This document shows positions 1-8,208 of a stretch of DNA of 8,903 nucleotides, one piece after another. Under the pieces are notes generated by a model. The model did not search any database. It saw nothing but the letters and a program-made list of their open reading frames with translations, and was not told the origin of the DNA. The translations under genes and the position numbers were made by a program. How positions within the stretch are numbered: the stretch's first letter is position 1; each line of letters begins with the position of its first letter. The stretch is from contig JAJYKC010000057.1 in the NCBI GenBank assembly GCA_021788955.1, forward strand, positions 1 through 8,903. The letters are read 5' to 3'. The stretch comes from Acidobacteriota bacterium (GTDB taxonomy: Bacteria; Acidobacteriota; Terriglobia; Bryobacterales; Bryobacteraceae).

Positions 1-249
1 CGGTCGGATGTTGAAATCGAAAAAACTCCGAAGGGCAGTTATCCCTCTGGTGTCGTTGGGGTTGTGCGTCGGGCTGGAATCGATAGCCGGACAGCAGTGT
101 GGGGAGGTGTACTCGTCGATACCGTAGATGTCCGGGCTGATGGGGTGGCGATTCGCGGCGGCGTCAATCGCAAGTGTGACCGGCGCCTGGGCGAAGGCCC
201 CAAAGCAGAGCAATCCTCCGGCGGCGATGACGATCAGGCGCCATGGCAT
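1..249 (-). CDS. Partial gene, secreted protein with GH44-like N-terminus
   Basis: This is the 5' part of a leftward gene that leaves the window; 83 codons from ATG at 249 to base 1 have no stop. Residues 1-21 form a signal peptide: MPWR, a hydrophobic core (LIVIAAGGLLCFGAFA) and a likely cleavage after AFA or AQA. The mature start reads VTLAIDAAANRHPISP followed by DIYGIDEY. From memory this resembles the first strand of GH44-type endoglucanases and related exported glycosidases ('...RHPISPxIYGxN...'), so a polysaccharide-degrading role is possible but not shown. After DIYGIDEY the frame-1 residues look unlike the family (see the finding on frame damage). An SD-like GGAAGG abuts the ATG with almost no spacing, which is unusual. 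An ATG at 244 lies in another frame that gives an arginine-rich product and was not chosen. The gene is divergent from malQ across 88 nt. Confidence 0.55.
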   Translation of the reverse strand, partial: MPWRLIVIAAGGLLCFGAFAQAPVTLAIDAAANRHPISPDIYGIDEYTSPHCCPAIDSSPTHNPNDTRGITALRSFFDFNIRP

Positions 250-337
250 CCTTCCGAATGTAGAAAATGGAGCGGTTCGCGCGCAAATGTCCGCCGGATG
301 AGGCGTCCGCCCGGCGAAACAAGAGACAATCACATTC
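250..337. other. Divergent intergenic region, exported protein / malQ
   Basis: These 88 bases separate two divergent genes and must carry both promoters if both are transcribed from here. I see no convincing -35/-10 pair on either strand. The best leftward candidate is TTGCGC with TACATT 18 nt further on, and it is weak. GTCCGCC occurs twice (289-295 and 305-311) as a short direct repeat. The malQ side carries an AAGAGA purine stretch at 321-326 that may serve as a weak ribosome binding site. Confidence 0.4.
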
Positions 338-2476
338 ATGGACCTTACGCCCGACACACTTGCGCAAGCCGCCGCTCTGTGGGGTGTTGAAACGGAATAC
401 TGGGATATTTTCGGCGAGCGGCACGTGGCGACCGCCGCGCTACTGGAGCGAATTCTGAAGTCGTTCGGCGTCGATACATCGAGTGAGGTTGCGCTTCAGA
501 ACGCTGTCGCCGCGCGAAAAACCGCCGAAGCGTCGCGCCTTTTGCCCGGTACGATCGCCGTCACGCAGAGCGAGCGCCGCGTGATGATTCGCCGCCCGCC
601 GGGTACCGATTCGATGCCGGTGGAAGTGTCCATCGAGATCGAGGACGCCGCGGCGGTGACGGCACAGGCCGATCCGGGCGCAAATTCCTTTATCCTTCCC
701 GTCCTGCCTCCCGGTTACTACCGCATCACGGCGGCCTGTGACGGAGTTACCACGCAGGCAGCGCTCCTCATAGCGCCGGACCGCGCCTGGCAGCCTCCGG
801 TGGATCGCGCCGGAGGCGTCGCCGTCAGCCTGTATGGTCTCCGTTCGGCGAGAAATTGGGGTGCCGGCGATTTTACCGACCTCGAAGCTTTCCTCAAGTG
901 GGCTGCGGGCGCCGGAGCCGGGTTCGTATCGCTGAACCCGCTCCACGCCATCGCGAACCGCGCCCCGTATAACACGAGCCCGTACCTGCCGGACTCCGTT
1001 CTCTATCGCAACTTCATTTATCTCGACATCGAACGTCTGCCGGAGTTCGCCCGCTGCGTATGGGCGCGCCATCTGCGTCACAGCCCGCCGATAGAAAAAG
1101 AGATCAGCGAACTTCGCGCGGCGCCTTACGTTGAATACGAACGCGTAGCGCGGCTGAAGCGGGTGTTCCTGAAGTTACTTTTCCGGACGTTCCTTCGCGA
1201 AGGCGGAGCCGCCGACCCGAAGTTCCGTGAGTATCTCATCCAGGAGGGGGAGCCTCTTCGTCTATTTGCCACTCATGCCGCGATCGACGAAGCAATGCAT
1301 GCGCGGGATCCAAATGTGTGGAACTGGAGCGGCTGGCCGCCCGAGTTTCAGGACCCCGCTTCGCCCGCGGTGGCCGGATTCGCAAGGTCTTATCCCCGTA
1401 GCATTCTCTTTCATCAGTGGGTGCAGTGGCGAATCGACCAACAGCTTGCTGAAGCACAGGCAACCGCGCTCCGCCTCGGCATGCCGATCGGTCTTTACCA
1501 TGACCTGGCGCTTGCGGTGGATAAGTTAGGCGCCGACGTCTGGGCGTATCGCCGGTTCTTCGTGGACGGCTGCCGGGTCGGTGCGCCGCCGGATGGGTTT
1601 TCTCCCAAGGGCCAGGACTGGGGCTTCCCACCGCCGAACTCGACCGCGCATTTTGAGGACGGCTACAGGCTTCTTTCGGCGGCCATCCGGAAGAATTGCC
1701 GGCATGGCGGCGCACTTCGAATCGATCACGTGATGCGTTTCTTCCGGCTCTACTGGATCCCCAACGACATGGATGCGACGCAGGGCACGTACGTCATGGA
1801 CCGCTACGAAGATCTGATGCGCGTGCTGGCACTCGAGAGCGTACGAAACCACACGATCATCGTCGGCGAGGATCTCGGCACGGTGCCCGATATCGCACGC
1901 GAGATGCTGGCTCGATTTGGCATCTTGAGTTACCGTCTTTTCTACTTCGAGCGGGACAACGCTGGCCGATTCCTTCGCCCCGAGGCGTACCCGGTGGAGG
2001 CGCTGGTCTCGGTCAGCACGCACGACCTTCCGACGCTTGCCGGATTCTGGGCCGCGCGCGACGTCGAGGCGCGCCGCGATGCCGGCATCCTTTCCGACGA
2101 TTCGCTCTACCGTCACCTGCTTGCCGAGCGGGAGCGGGAAAAACAGAACATGGTCCAGGTGTTGCGGGATGTCGGGCTGCTGGCCAACGATGCCGGCTTT
2201 GCGTCGTTCAACGGCGATCTCCACTTCGCGATCACAGGATTCCTCGCGAGCACGCCGAGCCGGCTGTTTGTGCTGAATCAGGAAGATATTTTCAAGGACG
2301 CCGAACAGCAGAACCTACCCGCCACCACGTCGGAATACCCGAACTGGCGCCACAAGATGAAGTACGCGATGGAAGAACTCGATAGCGGAATACCAGCGGC
2401 GTGCACCGCGATGTTCCGTGGCCGGCTGGAAGCCTCAGGCCGGTTGAATCCGGCGCCCGTGCCTCGAGGCGGCTAA
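338..2476 (+). CDS. malQ: 4-alpha-glucanotransferase (amylomaltase), GH77
   Basis: MalQ transfers alpha-1,4-glucan segments between maltodextrins with release of glucose, in cytoplasmic maltose/glycogen metabolism. At 712 residues this is the long (E. coli-like) form, not the ~500-residue Thermus form. An N-terminal extension (about 1-150) precedes the GH77 barrel, which opens with [12 protein letters not shown] at 159-170. GH77 landmarks are all present: SLNPLHA (198-204), SPYLPDS (214-220), [11 protein letters not shown] (385-395) and [15 protein letters not shown] (415-429). The catalytic residues are the nucleophile D463 in RIDH, the acid/base E511 in VGEDLG and the stabilising D563 in THDLP. 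Their spacings (48 and 52) match the family closely. The C-terminal [16 protein letters not shown] (659-674) is also typical. ATG 338 is the first sensible start. The gene stands alone, with no glgP or malto-oligosyl gene beside it. Its TAA stop overlaps the stop of the convergent ATPase gene by 4 nt. Confidence 0.96.
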   Translation: MDLTPDTLAQAAALWGVETEYWDIFGERHVATAALLERILKSFGVDTSSEVALQNAVAARKTAEASRLLPGTIAVTQSERRVMIRRPPGTDSMPVEVSIEIEDAAAVTAQADPGANSFILPVLPPGYYRITAACDGVTTQAALLIAPDRAWQPPVDRAGGVAVSLYGLRSARNWGAGDFTDLEAFLKWAAGAGAGFVSLNPLHAIANRAPYNTSPYLPDSVLYRNFIYLDIERLPEFARCVWARHLRHSPPIEKEISELRAAPYVEYERVARLKRVFLKLLFRTFLREGGAADPKFREYLIQEGEPLRLFATHAAIDEAMHARDPNVWNWSGWPPEFQDPASPAVAGFARSYPRSILFHQWVQWRIDQQLAEAQATALRLGMPIGLYHDLALAVDKLGADVWAYRRFFVDGCRVGAPPDGFSPKGQDWGFPPPNSTAHFEDGYRLLSAAIRKNCRHGGALRIDHVMRFFRLYWIPNDMDATQGTYVMDRYEDLMRVLALESVRNHTIIVGEDLGTVPDIAREMLARFGILSYRLFYFERDNAGRFLRPEAYPVEALVSVSTHDLPTLAGFWAARDVEARRDAGILSDDSLYRHLLAEREREKQNMVQVLRDVGLLANDAGFASFNGDLHFAITGFLASTPSRLFVLNQEDIFKDAEQQNLPATTSEYPNWRHKMKYAMEELDSGIPAACTAMFRGRLEASGRLNPAPVPRGG

Positions 2477-3195
2477 GACGCCGCTGGTTGGGACGCGCTC
2501 CACTCGGCGGTTCGCACTTCGGGCAGCAAGTTGCCCTTTTCCAGATGCAGGACACGCGTGGCGAAACTGGCCGCGTGGGGATCGTGCGTCACCATCACCA
2601 CGGTCTTCCCAAACTCCTTGTTCAGACGCGACAGCAAGGTGAGCACTTCCAGGGCGGACCCAGCGTCGAGATTGCCCGTCGGTTCGTCGGCGAGAATCAG
2701 GTCCGGATCGGTCACCAGAGCACGCGCGATCGCCACGCGCTGCTCCTGGCCGCCGGATAGCTGCCGCGGATAATGGTGTAACCGGTCGCCGAGGCCGACC
2801 AATTTCAGCGCCGTACCGGCATGGTCCATTCTTTCCTTGGCCTTGAGATGGGTAAGTTTCAGCGGAAGTTCAACATTTTCGATCGCGTTCAACACCGGAA
2901 TCAGGTTGAAGGATTGAAAGATAAATCCGATGTGCACATTGCGCCAGTGAGCGATGGCGCGGTCATTCAGCGCACGGAGGTCCTGGTCAAGGACGCGAAT
3001 TTCGCCGGACGACGGCCGGTCCATCGCGGCGATCAGATGGAGCAGTGTAGATTTGCCGGAACCGGACGGTCCCATCAGGGCGACGAAATCGCCCCGCCGC
3101 ACTTCGAGATCGGCATCCTTGAGCGCGATCACGTGGAATTCGTCCCGCACGAACTCCTTCGTCAGCTTTCTGGTTTCGATGACCACATCGCTCAT
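2473..3195 (-). CDS. ABC exporter ATP-binding protein, MacB/LolD/DevA type
   Basis: This is the nucleotide-binding subunit that powers the exporter encoded by the three genes upstream. Counting from ATG 3201, every ABC motif is intact: Walker [10 protein letters not shown] (44-52), Q-loop Q96 in FIFQSFNL, signature LSGGQ (148-152), Walker B LILADEP with catalytic E173, D-loop NLDA (177-180) and switch H206 in VTHD. The [21 protein letters not shown] stretch (93-113) is typical of the LolD/MacB/DevA subfamily, which works with FtsX-like permeases. I chose ATG 3195 (240 aa) over ATG 3201 (242 aa). The Shine-Dalgarno GAGGGG at 3203-3208 is 7 nt from the former but only 1 nt from the latter. That SD overlaps the TGA of the adaptor gene, which implies translational coupling. 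The gene is last in its operon and ends tail to tail with malQ. The exported substrate cannot be told from the sequence. Confidence 0.94.
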   Translation of the reverse strand: MSDVVIETRKLTKEFVRDEFHVIALKDADLEVRRGDFVALMGPSGSGKSTLLHLIAAMDRPSSGEIRVLDQDLRALNDRAIAHWRNVHIGFIFQSFNLIPVLNAIENVELPLKLTHLKAKERMDHAGTALKLVGLGDRLHHYPRQLSGGQEQRVAIARALVTDPDLILADEPTGNLDAGSALEVLTLLSRLNKEFGKTVVMVTHDPHAASFATRVLHLEKGNLLPEVRTAEWSASQPAAS

Positions 3196-3206
3196 GCGCA
3201 TTCCCC

Positions 3207-4553
3207 TCAGCTCTTCTTGATGACTACTTTCTGCCCATCCTTCAAATCCGCCGGCGCGCTGACGATCACGTCCTCGCCGCCGATCAATCCGCTCGATACC
3301 CGCACCCCGTCCGGACCGGTCCCATCCACCTTGACCGAGCGTTTCAGTGCCTTCCCGTCCACCATCACGAACACGGACCCATCGCGCACGGCAGCAGCCG
3401 GAACGGTGACCATCGGCTGAGCCGGCGCCCCGATGTCCGTCTTCTTGGCGTCGTTGTAGAAGGCGACACTGGCGTTCATCTCCGGCCGGAGGTACGAATC
3501 CGGACGAAGCACCTTCACCTTGACCTGCACGGTCGCCTTCTGGCGGTTCGCCTCCGGCGAGATCTCCGCGATGACGCCCTCGTATTTGCGGTCCGGATAG
3601 GCATCGGTGGTGATTACGCCTTTCTGTTCCGGCGCAAGCTTGGCGAAGTCGTTCTGATTGATGTCGAGTTCGACCTGAAGGTCGTTCAGGTCCGCCAGCG
3701 AGACGACGTATCCTTTCGCGCCTTTGTCGCCGACGAAGCCGGTGGTGACGAATTCGCCTTTCTCGACATTTCTTTCGAGAATTGTACCGTCGCTCGGGGC
3801 GCGGATGATCGTGTCATCCAACTGCGTCTGCGCGAACTCGAGCGTGCCCTGGGCCTGCATGACGGCCGCCTTTTGCGCCTCGATATCTTCCTTGCGCGGC
3901 CCGAGTTTCGCCAGGTCGTAGGTGTGCTGCAGCGAGAGCGTACGAGCCACCGCTCCGTCGTACTTGGCCTGCGCGTCGTCGAGGGATTGCTTGGCGAGCA
4001 CTCCCTGCTGCACCAGGTCCTTGGTGCGGCGAAGCGTGATCAGCGCGTTTTCCATATCGGCCTGGCTCTGTTCGACGTCCGCCTTCGCCCTGGCGATTTC
4101 TTCCGGGCGGCTTCCGTGCTGAAGCGCTGCGAGTTTGGCCTTCAAGTTGTCGAGTTGGCCCTGAGCTTGCAAGGCCTGCGCGCGATACTCTTCGTCTTCG
4201 AGCCGCACCATCACCTGGCCCTGCTTCACCCTGTCGCCCTTCTCCACCCCGATCCAGGCCACCTTGCCGACCACTTTCGAGGCGACCTCGATCTTATGAT
4301 GGGCCACGATGTAGCCCGTGGCGTTCAGAATCACTTCGCGGCTCGCGCCACCGGGGCCGGACAACTCGGGCGCCCGCGCCCGGACGGTCTCCACTTCCAC
4401 GGCGGCGTTGAGCCGGGTATAGGCGAAGCGCCCGAGGCCGAGCACGACGAATAACAGCACGCCGCCGATGATCCACCTCGATACCCACGGCGAAGGCTCG
4501 AGCGACTTCTTCGCCGACCGGTCAATGCGCAGGCTTTTGAGTTCCGCTTCCAT
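3207..4553 (-). CDS. HlyD/MacA/DevB-type periplasmic adaptor (membrane fusion protein)
   Basis: The 448-residue adaptor would link the inner-membrane permeases to an outer-membrane channel. A short cytoplasmic N-terminus is followed by one membrane anchor (about 27-45, [15 protein letters not shown] core). The first half of a lipoyl/barrel-sandwich domain is at about 88-120 ([19 protein letters not shown]). A long alpha-helical hairpin covers about 121-245, with two related helical segments starting [14 protein letters not shown] (147-160) and [15 protein letters not shown] (217-231). The second lipoyl half is at 246-272 ([19 protein letters not shown]). Beta-barrel and membrane-proximal domains follow to the C-terminus. 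The long hairpin suits a direct TolC-type contact. The gene starts 9 nt after the stop of permease 1 and ends 11 nt before the chosen ATPase start, so it sits inside the operon. The SD (AAGTAG) is weak. No TolC homologue is in the window. Confidence 0.93.
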   Translation of the reverse strand: MEAELKSLRIDRSAKKSLEPSPWVSRWIIGGVLLFVVLGLGRFAYTRLNAAVEVETVRARAPELSGPGGASREVILNATGYIVAHHKIEVASKVVGKVAWIGVEKGDRVKQGQVMVRLEDEEYRAQALQAQGQLDNLKAKLAALQHGSRPEEIARAKADVEQSQADMENALITLRRTKDLVQQGVLAKQSLDDAQAKYDGAVARTLSLQHTYDLAKLGPRKEDIEAQKAAVMQAQGTLEFAQTQLDDTIIRAPSDGTILERNVEKGEFVTTGFVGDKGAKGYVVSLADLNDLQVELDINQNDFAKLAPEQKGVITTDAYPDRKYEGVIAEISPEANRQKATVQVKVKVLRPDSYLRPEMNASVAFYNDAKKTDIGAPAQPMVTVPAAAVRDGSVFVMVDGKALKRSVKVDGTGPDGVRVSSGLIGGEDVIVSAPADLKDGQKVVIKKS

Positions 4554-4562
4554 AACTACTTG

Positions 4563-5726
4563 CTAGATCTCCCTGAGCGCCGTCAAAATTTCTTTTCTCG
4601 CCGCCATCCGCGCCGGAAATAATCCGCCCACCGCGCCCATGAACATGGCGAACAGGATGCCGCTGAGCATAATTTGCGGTGTTACGCGAAAATTGAACGC
4701 GATCTCACTGAAGGTGACGAAGTTGCCGATTCCGGTGCTGACATTGTTCAGGGGCAGCACCAGAACGCAGCCGAGCAGACCTCCCAAAACCGACAACAGG
4801 AGCGATTCGGCGAGGAAGCTCAACAGGATGCTCCCCCGGGAAAAGCCCAGAACCCGCAGCGTTCCGATCTCCTGGGAGCGGCGCGCCACCGCCGCGTACA
4901 TCGTATTCATAGCGGCGAAACTTGAACCTACCGCCATGATCACAGATACGAAGACGCCCAGAAACTGTAGCGGTGCACCAGAACTGGTCTGGGCGTCGTA
5001 GTAGGAGCGCTCGGTTTGCGCCGTGACGTTCAGCTTCTGGTCGTCATTCATCGAATTGATAAGGGCCGGCACGACGCTCGAATCGGCGGCTTGCACCAGC
5101 ACCGAACTCAGGCCGTCCTGGCGGTTGAAATCCGAACTCACCTGGCCAAGGTCGCCGAATATCTCGCTGTTCACCGCCGACTCGCCGCCATCCATGACTC
5201 CCACGACTTCCCAGAGCCCTTTCCCGAATCGAAGCTGGTGGTGCAGCCTGGCGTCGGGATACCGCCGCGCGATCGATTTGCCGACGACGACCTCCCGTTG
5301 GCCTGTCTGAAACCAGCGTCCTTCGACGATTTTCAAGCCCCGCATTTGGACGCCCACGGGGAGCAGGCCGCGGAGAGTCACGTTCATCCCTTGCGGGCTA
5401 TCTACACTCGGCAGATTGATCACGGTCACCATTTCGAGGGACGCCATGGGTTGGCCGGAAGAGTCACGGGTGATGCCAGGCTTGAACTTTATGTCTTGAA
5501 ATACGTCGCGCGTGACCCCGGAGTTCAACTCAGCCGTGGCGCCCTTGCGCATCACCAGGACCTGCAGCGGATCGCCGGTAGAGGCGAACGCCGTGCGGAG
5601 GCCGGAAAGAAGCGCCAGCACGGAGAGCAGAACGGCGACCGTGAGCGCGATGCCCAGCGCGGTCATCACGGTGGTGGTCTTACGGACGACCAGGTTGCGG
5701 AAATTGTACGTCAGGGGAATCGCCAT
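4563..5726 (-). CDS. ABC exporter permease, FtsX/MacB type (permease 1)
   Basis: This is an integral membrane subunit of the exporter, 387 residues from the chosen start. Its layout is the FtsX/MacB plan: one N-terminal transmembrane helix (about 22-44, [19 protein letters not shown]), a large periplasmic domain (about 50-250), then three helices near 254-277, 302-325 and 351-371. The cytoplasmic loop after helix 2 carries the family signature [20 protein letters not shown], the coupling helix that meets the ATPase. The C-terminus [18 protein letters not shown] is also standard. A longer form could begin at TTG 5744, overlapping the permease 2 stop as TTGA. I prefer ATG 5726 because GGAG at 5733-5736 lies 6 nt upstream, whereas the TTG has no clear SD. 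The ATPase is a separate protein, unlike true MacB. The gene is not a copy of permease 2, so the two probably form a heterodimer. Confidence 0.92.
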   Translation of the reverse strand: MAIPLTYNFRNLVVRKTTTVMTALGIALTVAVLLSVLALLSGLRTAFASTGDPLQVLVMRKGATAELNSGVTRDVFQDIKFKPGITRDSSGQPMASLEMVTVINLPSVDSPQGMNVTLRGLLPVGVQMRGLKIVEGRWFQTGQREVVVGKSIARRYPDARLHHQLRFGKGLWEVVGVMDGGESAVNSEIFGDLGQVSSDFNRQDGLSSVLVQAADSSVVPALINSMNDDQKLNVTAQTERSYYDAQTSSGAPLQFLGVFVSVIMAVGSSFAAMNTMYAAVARRSQEIGTLRVLGFSRGSILLSFLAESLLLSVLGGLLGCVLVLPLNNVSTGIGNFVTFSEIAFNFRVTPQIMLSGILFAMFMGAVGGLFPARMAARKEILTALREI

Positions 5727-5740
5727 CGCCGTCTCCGTGC

Positions 5741-6910
5741 TCAACCCGAATACCGCAGAGAATCGAGAATCGTGGTTCGCGCCGCCCCGAGCGCCGGAAT
5801 CAGCGAACTGATGAGGCCGATAAACAACGCGATGGCCAGCGCGGTCAAAGCCAGACCCGGGGTCATGGCCAGCGCGCGCAGATTCTCAATGCCGCTGACG
5901 CCGTTACGTATGCCTCCGCAAAGCAATCCCGCGAGTGCGATCCCGAGGGTCCCGCCGGCCAGCGCGATCACGCCGGCTTCGCCGAGGATCAGGCCGACAA
6001 TGGCGCCCTTGGTAAAGCCGAGCGTCTTCAGGATGCCTACTTCCCTTACCCGTTCGCGTACGGACATCGACAGCGTATTTGCCGACACCAGTAGGATGGT
6101 GAAGGTTACCGCGCCGCAGATGGCGAGCAGGAAAAGCTTCAGGTTCCCCAGAAACGCGACGAAGCTCAACTCGAAGTTCCGCTCGGACTCGGTCCGCGTA
6201 GGCGCCGGCGAGTTGTCGAACATGTGGTCGATCGACGCGGCCACCCGCGGCACATCGGCGATGCTATTTGCCCGCACTTCAAACATGCTTGCTACGTCGC
6301 GCATGGGACTGTCCACTCCGAGACTTTCCCGGAGATACTCTTTGTTGAAGAACAGGGCTTCGTGATTTTCCGGATCGCTATAGATTCCTACTAATTTGAA
6401 CTCCAGCGTGACCGGGAAAATGTCGCCCACAAGGGTAATCCGGTCGCCCAGCTTCCAGCCGAATTTTCTGGCGAGGCCCGCGTTCACGATACAACCAGTG
6501 CGCTCGTGGAGAAACGCCTCTTTCTGATCCGCCGGCATCGTGGTGTCGGAATAAATTGTGAAGAGCCGGTCCGGCTCGACGGCGAAGCGGGCGAAGTAGT
6601 TGCGCCGGTCGCGCGCGTCCTTGTAACTGCCGCCGAACCACTGCCATAGCATGACTTCCTTCACGCCGGGCACACGACGGATCTTGTCTTCATAGGACAT
6701 CGGCATTACATCCGCGAGGCCGACCTTGTGATGTGTAATCATTCGTACGGCCTGCGCGGGCGTCCCAGGTCCGCCGAAAAACAGGGCCCGGTACATTGCC
6801 ATCAACACGCCCAGCAGACAGAACGACACGGCGATGCTGGTGATTGTCAGCGTCGTGCGGCGCCGGTTGCGCATGCTGCTCTTCAAAATGAACGTGAGAT
6901 TCCGGAGCAT
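5741..6910 (-). CDS. ABC exporter permease, FtsX/MacB type (permease 2)
   Basis: This is the first gene of the exporter operon, 389 residues, with the same plan as its neighbour. A basic N-terminus ([11 protein letters not shown]) is followed by helix 1 (about 21-42), a periplasmic domain (about 45-250), and helices near 256-278, 303-328 and 350-372. The coupling loop reads [20 protein letters not shown] (284-303), the diagnostic FtsX-family segment. The periplasmic part differs strongly from that of permease 1. Start ATG 6910 has a good Shine-Dalgarno: AAGGA ends 6 nt upstream. The stop lies 14 nt before the preferred start of permease 1, or overlaps it if the TTG is used. The operon promoter should lie in the 63-nt gap shared with tadA, but no clear -35/-10 is visible there. 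A lipoprotein-release (LolCDE-like) or peptide/antibiotic efflux role cannot be separated; the adaptor argues for efflux or secretion. Confidence 0.92.
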   Translation of the reverse strand: MLRNLTFILKSSMRNRRRTTLTITSIAVSFCLLGVLMAMYRALFFGGPGTPAQAVRMITHHKVGLADVMPMSYEDKIRRVPGVKEVMLWQWFGGSYKDARDRRNYFARFAVEPDRLFTIYSDTTMPADQKEAFLHERTGCIVNAGLARKFGWKLGDRITLVGDIFPVTLEFKLVGIYSDPENHEALFFNKEYLRESLGVDSPMRDVASMFEVRANSIADVPRVAASIDHMFDNSPAPTRTESERNFELSFVAFLGNLKLFLLAICGAVTFTILLVSANTLSMSVRERVREVGILKTLGFTKGAIVGLILGEAGVIALAGGTLGIALAGLLCGGIRNGVSGIENLRALAMTPGLALTALAIALFIGLISSLIPALGAARTTILDSLRYSG

Positions 6911-6929
6911 CCCGTTTCCTTAGAAGCCT

Positions 6930-6944
6930 TCGGCATTGTGCCGA
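6930..6944. promoter_or_regulatory. Inverted repeat between exporter operon and tadA
   Basis: TCGGCA, a TTG centre and TGCCGA form a perfect 6-bp inverted repeat with a 3-nt centre in the middle of the 63-nt divergent gap. It could be a regulator half-site pair or a small leader hairpin. The repeat is short and GC-rich, so chance is a real alternative. No convincing promoter hexamers flank it on either strand. Confidence 0.3.
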
Positions 6945-6957
6945 TTCCGATTATGCT

Positions 6958-6965
6958 GGGGGTGA
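6958..6965 (+). promoter_or_regulatory. Ribosome binding site setting the tadA start
   Basis: GGGGGTGA matches the full anti-Shine-Dalgarno complement GGAGGTGA at 7 of 8 positions and ends 8 nt before ATG 6974. It decides for that start over ATG 6953, which lies upstream of it in the same frame, and over ATG 7043 inside the first helix. Confidence 0.6.
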
Positions 6966-6973
6966 CCCGCAAG

Positions 6974-7471
6974 ATGGAAAACCGAATCGACGAACACACG
7001 CGAGAAACCGGCGAACGGCGCGCGGCAGCCGATGAACACTTCATGCGCCGCGCGCTCGCTTTGGCTCGGGAAGCCGCCGTTGCGGGGGAAGCTCCGATCG
7101 GCGCGGTGGTGGTGGCCGATGGACGCATTGCCGGCGAAGGGCGCAACTCGCCGATCGCGCTTTGCGATCCCACGGCCCACGCCGAAATCCTCGCCTTGCG
7201 CGAGGCGTCGAAGTCGCTGGGAAACTACCGGCTTGCCGGCGCAACGGTTTACGTCACGCTCGAGCCCTGCGTGATGTGCGCCGGGGCGATGGTGAACGCG
7301 CGCATTGCTCGTCTGGTATTCGGTGTACGTGACCTCCGGTTCGGCGGCGTGCGAAGCAAGTTCCGCGTGGCTGACTCGGAGCTGCTGAACCATCGCGTCG
7401 CGATCGACGAAGGGATTTTTGCGGCTGAATGCCAACAGATTCTGCAGTCCTTCTTTCAGGTACGCCGCTGA
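6974..7471 (+). CDS. tadA: tRNA-specific adenosine(34) deaminase
   Basis: TadA converts the wobble adenosine of tRNA-Arg(ACG) to inosine and is normally essential in bacteria. The 165-residue product carries the cytidine/deoxycytidylate deaminase zinc site: H69 and the proton-shuttling E71 in PTAHAEI, then C99 and C102 in LEPCVMC. The lines NYRLAGATVYVTLEPCVMC and LLNHRVAIDEGI match TadA specifically rather than guanine deaminase or RibD. The C-terminus AECQQILQSFFQVRR is also TadA-like. The domain proper begins at DEHFMRRALALAREA (20-34), so about 19 charged residues precede it when ATG 6974 is used. That start has an excellent SD at 6958-6965. The gene is divergent from the exporter operon and convergent with the TetR gene, with 11 nt between their stops and no hairpin there. 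Confidence 0.95.
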   Translation: MENRIDEHTRETGERRAAADEHFMRRALALAREAAVAGEAPIGAVVVADGRIAGEGRNSPIALCDPTAHAEILALREASKSLGNYRLAGATVYVTLEPCVMCAGAMVNARIARLVFGVRDLRFGGVRSKFRVADSELLNHRVAIDEGIFAAECQQILQSFFQVRR

Positions 7472-7482
7472 GCTGCGAGTCC

Positions 7483-8085
7483 TCATCCCTTTGGCTCGAT
7501 TCCGCGCAGCAGGAGTTCGAGCGACCACTCGATGGCGGCGTCTTCGCTCGTGTGCGCTTCCCAGAAGCGGCGCGCTGCGTTCAGGGATTCAAAAACGGAA
7601 AAGAAGACGCGGCACAAACGCCTGGCATCCCGAAGACGCGGCCTGACCTCGCTCAGCCCCTCAGTGAAAATTTGTTCCAGCGGTTCGAAAATACAGCGTT
7701 GAAACGCCGGCTCGATCTTTGTGATGGCTTCCGGGGAGAGTTCCGGATAGTCGGAGTTCACGTAGCGGCTGATGTCGAGCGGTGGACGGCTCAGCATCCA
7801 CTTGGCGAAACGCCGGAGGCGCAGTTCGAGCGAATCGGTCTCCGGCCCGATCGCCGCGAGGGCGCCCTCGCGATGACGCTCGAAATGCCGCAGGGTGACT
7901 TCGACGTACAAGTCCTGCTTCCCGCCCGGGACGTGGTAGTAAATGGACGGCTGCCGGATGCCGAGATCGTCCGCGATATCCCTAATCGTAACTGCGGCGT
8001 AGCCACGGGAGGCGAAGTGCCGAGCGGCCACTTCGAGAAGCTGATCCCGGCTGGAGAGGGCGCGTTCGGTGGGTGAAGGGGCCAT
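7483..8085 (-). CDS. TetR/AcrR-family transcriptional regulator
   Basis: This 200-residue protein should be a dimeric ligand-responsive repressor. The N-terminal DNA-binding domain (about 12-58) is canonical: RDQLLEVAARHFASRGYAAV, then TIRDIADDLGIRQPSIYYHV with recognition helix near 44-50, then PGGKQDLY. The remainder (about 60-200) is helical and variable, as expected for the ligand/dimer domain; it gives no clue to the ligand. ATG 8085 is the only reasonable start. No Shine-Dalgarno of normal strength precedes it, and the predicted transcription start falls at or within a few bases of the ATG, so the mRNA may be leaderless. An 18-bp palindrome (8089-8106) overlaps the -10, which points to autorepression. 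No gene is transcribed divergently from this operator. A link to the exporter operon, which is separated by tadA, is possible but not supported by a shared site. Confidence 0.93.
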   Translation of the reverse strand: MAPSPTERALSSRDQLLEVAARHFASRGYAAVTIRDIADDLGIRQPSIYYHVPGGKQDLYVEVTLRHFERHREGALAAIGPETDSLELRLRRFAKWMLSRPPLDISRYVNSDYPELSPEAITKIEPAFQRCIFEPLEQIFTEGLSEVRPRLRDARRLCRVFFSVFESLNAARRFWEAHTSEDAAIEWSLELLLRGIEPKG

Positions 8086-8088
8086 CGA

Positions 8089-8106
8089 ACCTAACTTAAA
8101 TTAGGT
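8089..8106. promoter_or_regulatory. Putative TetR operator palindrome
   Basis: ACCTAACTT joined directly to AAATTAGGT is an 18-bp inverted repeat with 8 of 9 base pairs matching. It is centred at 8097/8098, begins 4 nt upstream of the TetR start codon, and covers the predicted -10. The right arm continues into TAGGTAGGTAG (8102-8112), a short tandem repeat that could give a second half-site. Size, symmetry and position are what a TetR-family autoregulatory operator looks like. Confidence 0.65.
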
Positions 8107-8121
8107 AGGTAGCTTTGTCAA
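8093..8121 (-). promoter_or_regulatory. Promoter of the TetR gene
   Basis: On the minus strand a consensus -35, TTGACA (8121-8116), is followed after exactly 17 nt by TAAGTT (8098-8093). That -10 keeps the important first, second and last bases of TATAAT. Transcription should start about 6-8 nt on, near 8087-8085, essentially at the ATG. The -10 lies inside the 18-bp palindrome, so a bound repressor would block polymerase. Confidence 0.65.
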
Positions 8122-8155
8122 GGGGGAGGAGGGCAATGAGGACTTCCCAAAAACA

Positions 8156-8186
8156 GAAGCCATCCGGTCTCGGGCCGGATGGCTTC
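8156..8186 (-). terminator. Intrinsic terminator of the 8209-8796 gene
   Basis: GAAGCCATCCGG (8156-8167) and CCGGATGGCTTC (8175-8186) form a perfect 12-bp stem around a 7-nt loop. Leftward, the stem is followed by TG and five T (8153-8149), which suits termination of the minus-strand gene ending at 8209. Rightward it is followed by GTTTT, so it could also stop plus-strand read-through. It insulates the TetR promoter just downstream. Confidence 0.85.
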
Positions 8187-8208
8187 GTTTTGCGGGAGTG
8201 CGGGATGG

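Noticed and set aside
1526..2224. A minus-strand 232-codon frame opposite malQ
   Set aside because: The composition is shadow-like and the opposite strand carries intact GH77 catalytic motifs through the whole stretch.
5016..6365. A 449-codon plus-strand open frame antisense to both exporter permeases
   Set aside because: Its product is rich in His, Arg and Pro with no domain pattern, and it crosses the border of two well-supported FtsX permease genes. It is the long shadow frame expected opposite GC-rich coding sequence.
6728..6973. An N-terminal extension of tadA back to ATG 6728
   Set aside because: The extra residues are antisense to the permease 2 start and resemble nothing in TadA. 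ATG 6974 has a near-perfect Shine-Dalgarno and gives a normal length.
7472..7482. A terminator between tadA and the TetR gene
   Set aside because: Only 11 nt separate the two stops and no inverted repeat or T-tract is visible.
7429..8076. A plus-strand 215-codon frame opposite the TetR gene
   Set aside because: It overlaps the 3' end of tadA in another frame and lies antisense to an unmistakable TetR domain.
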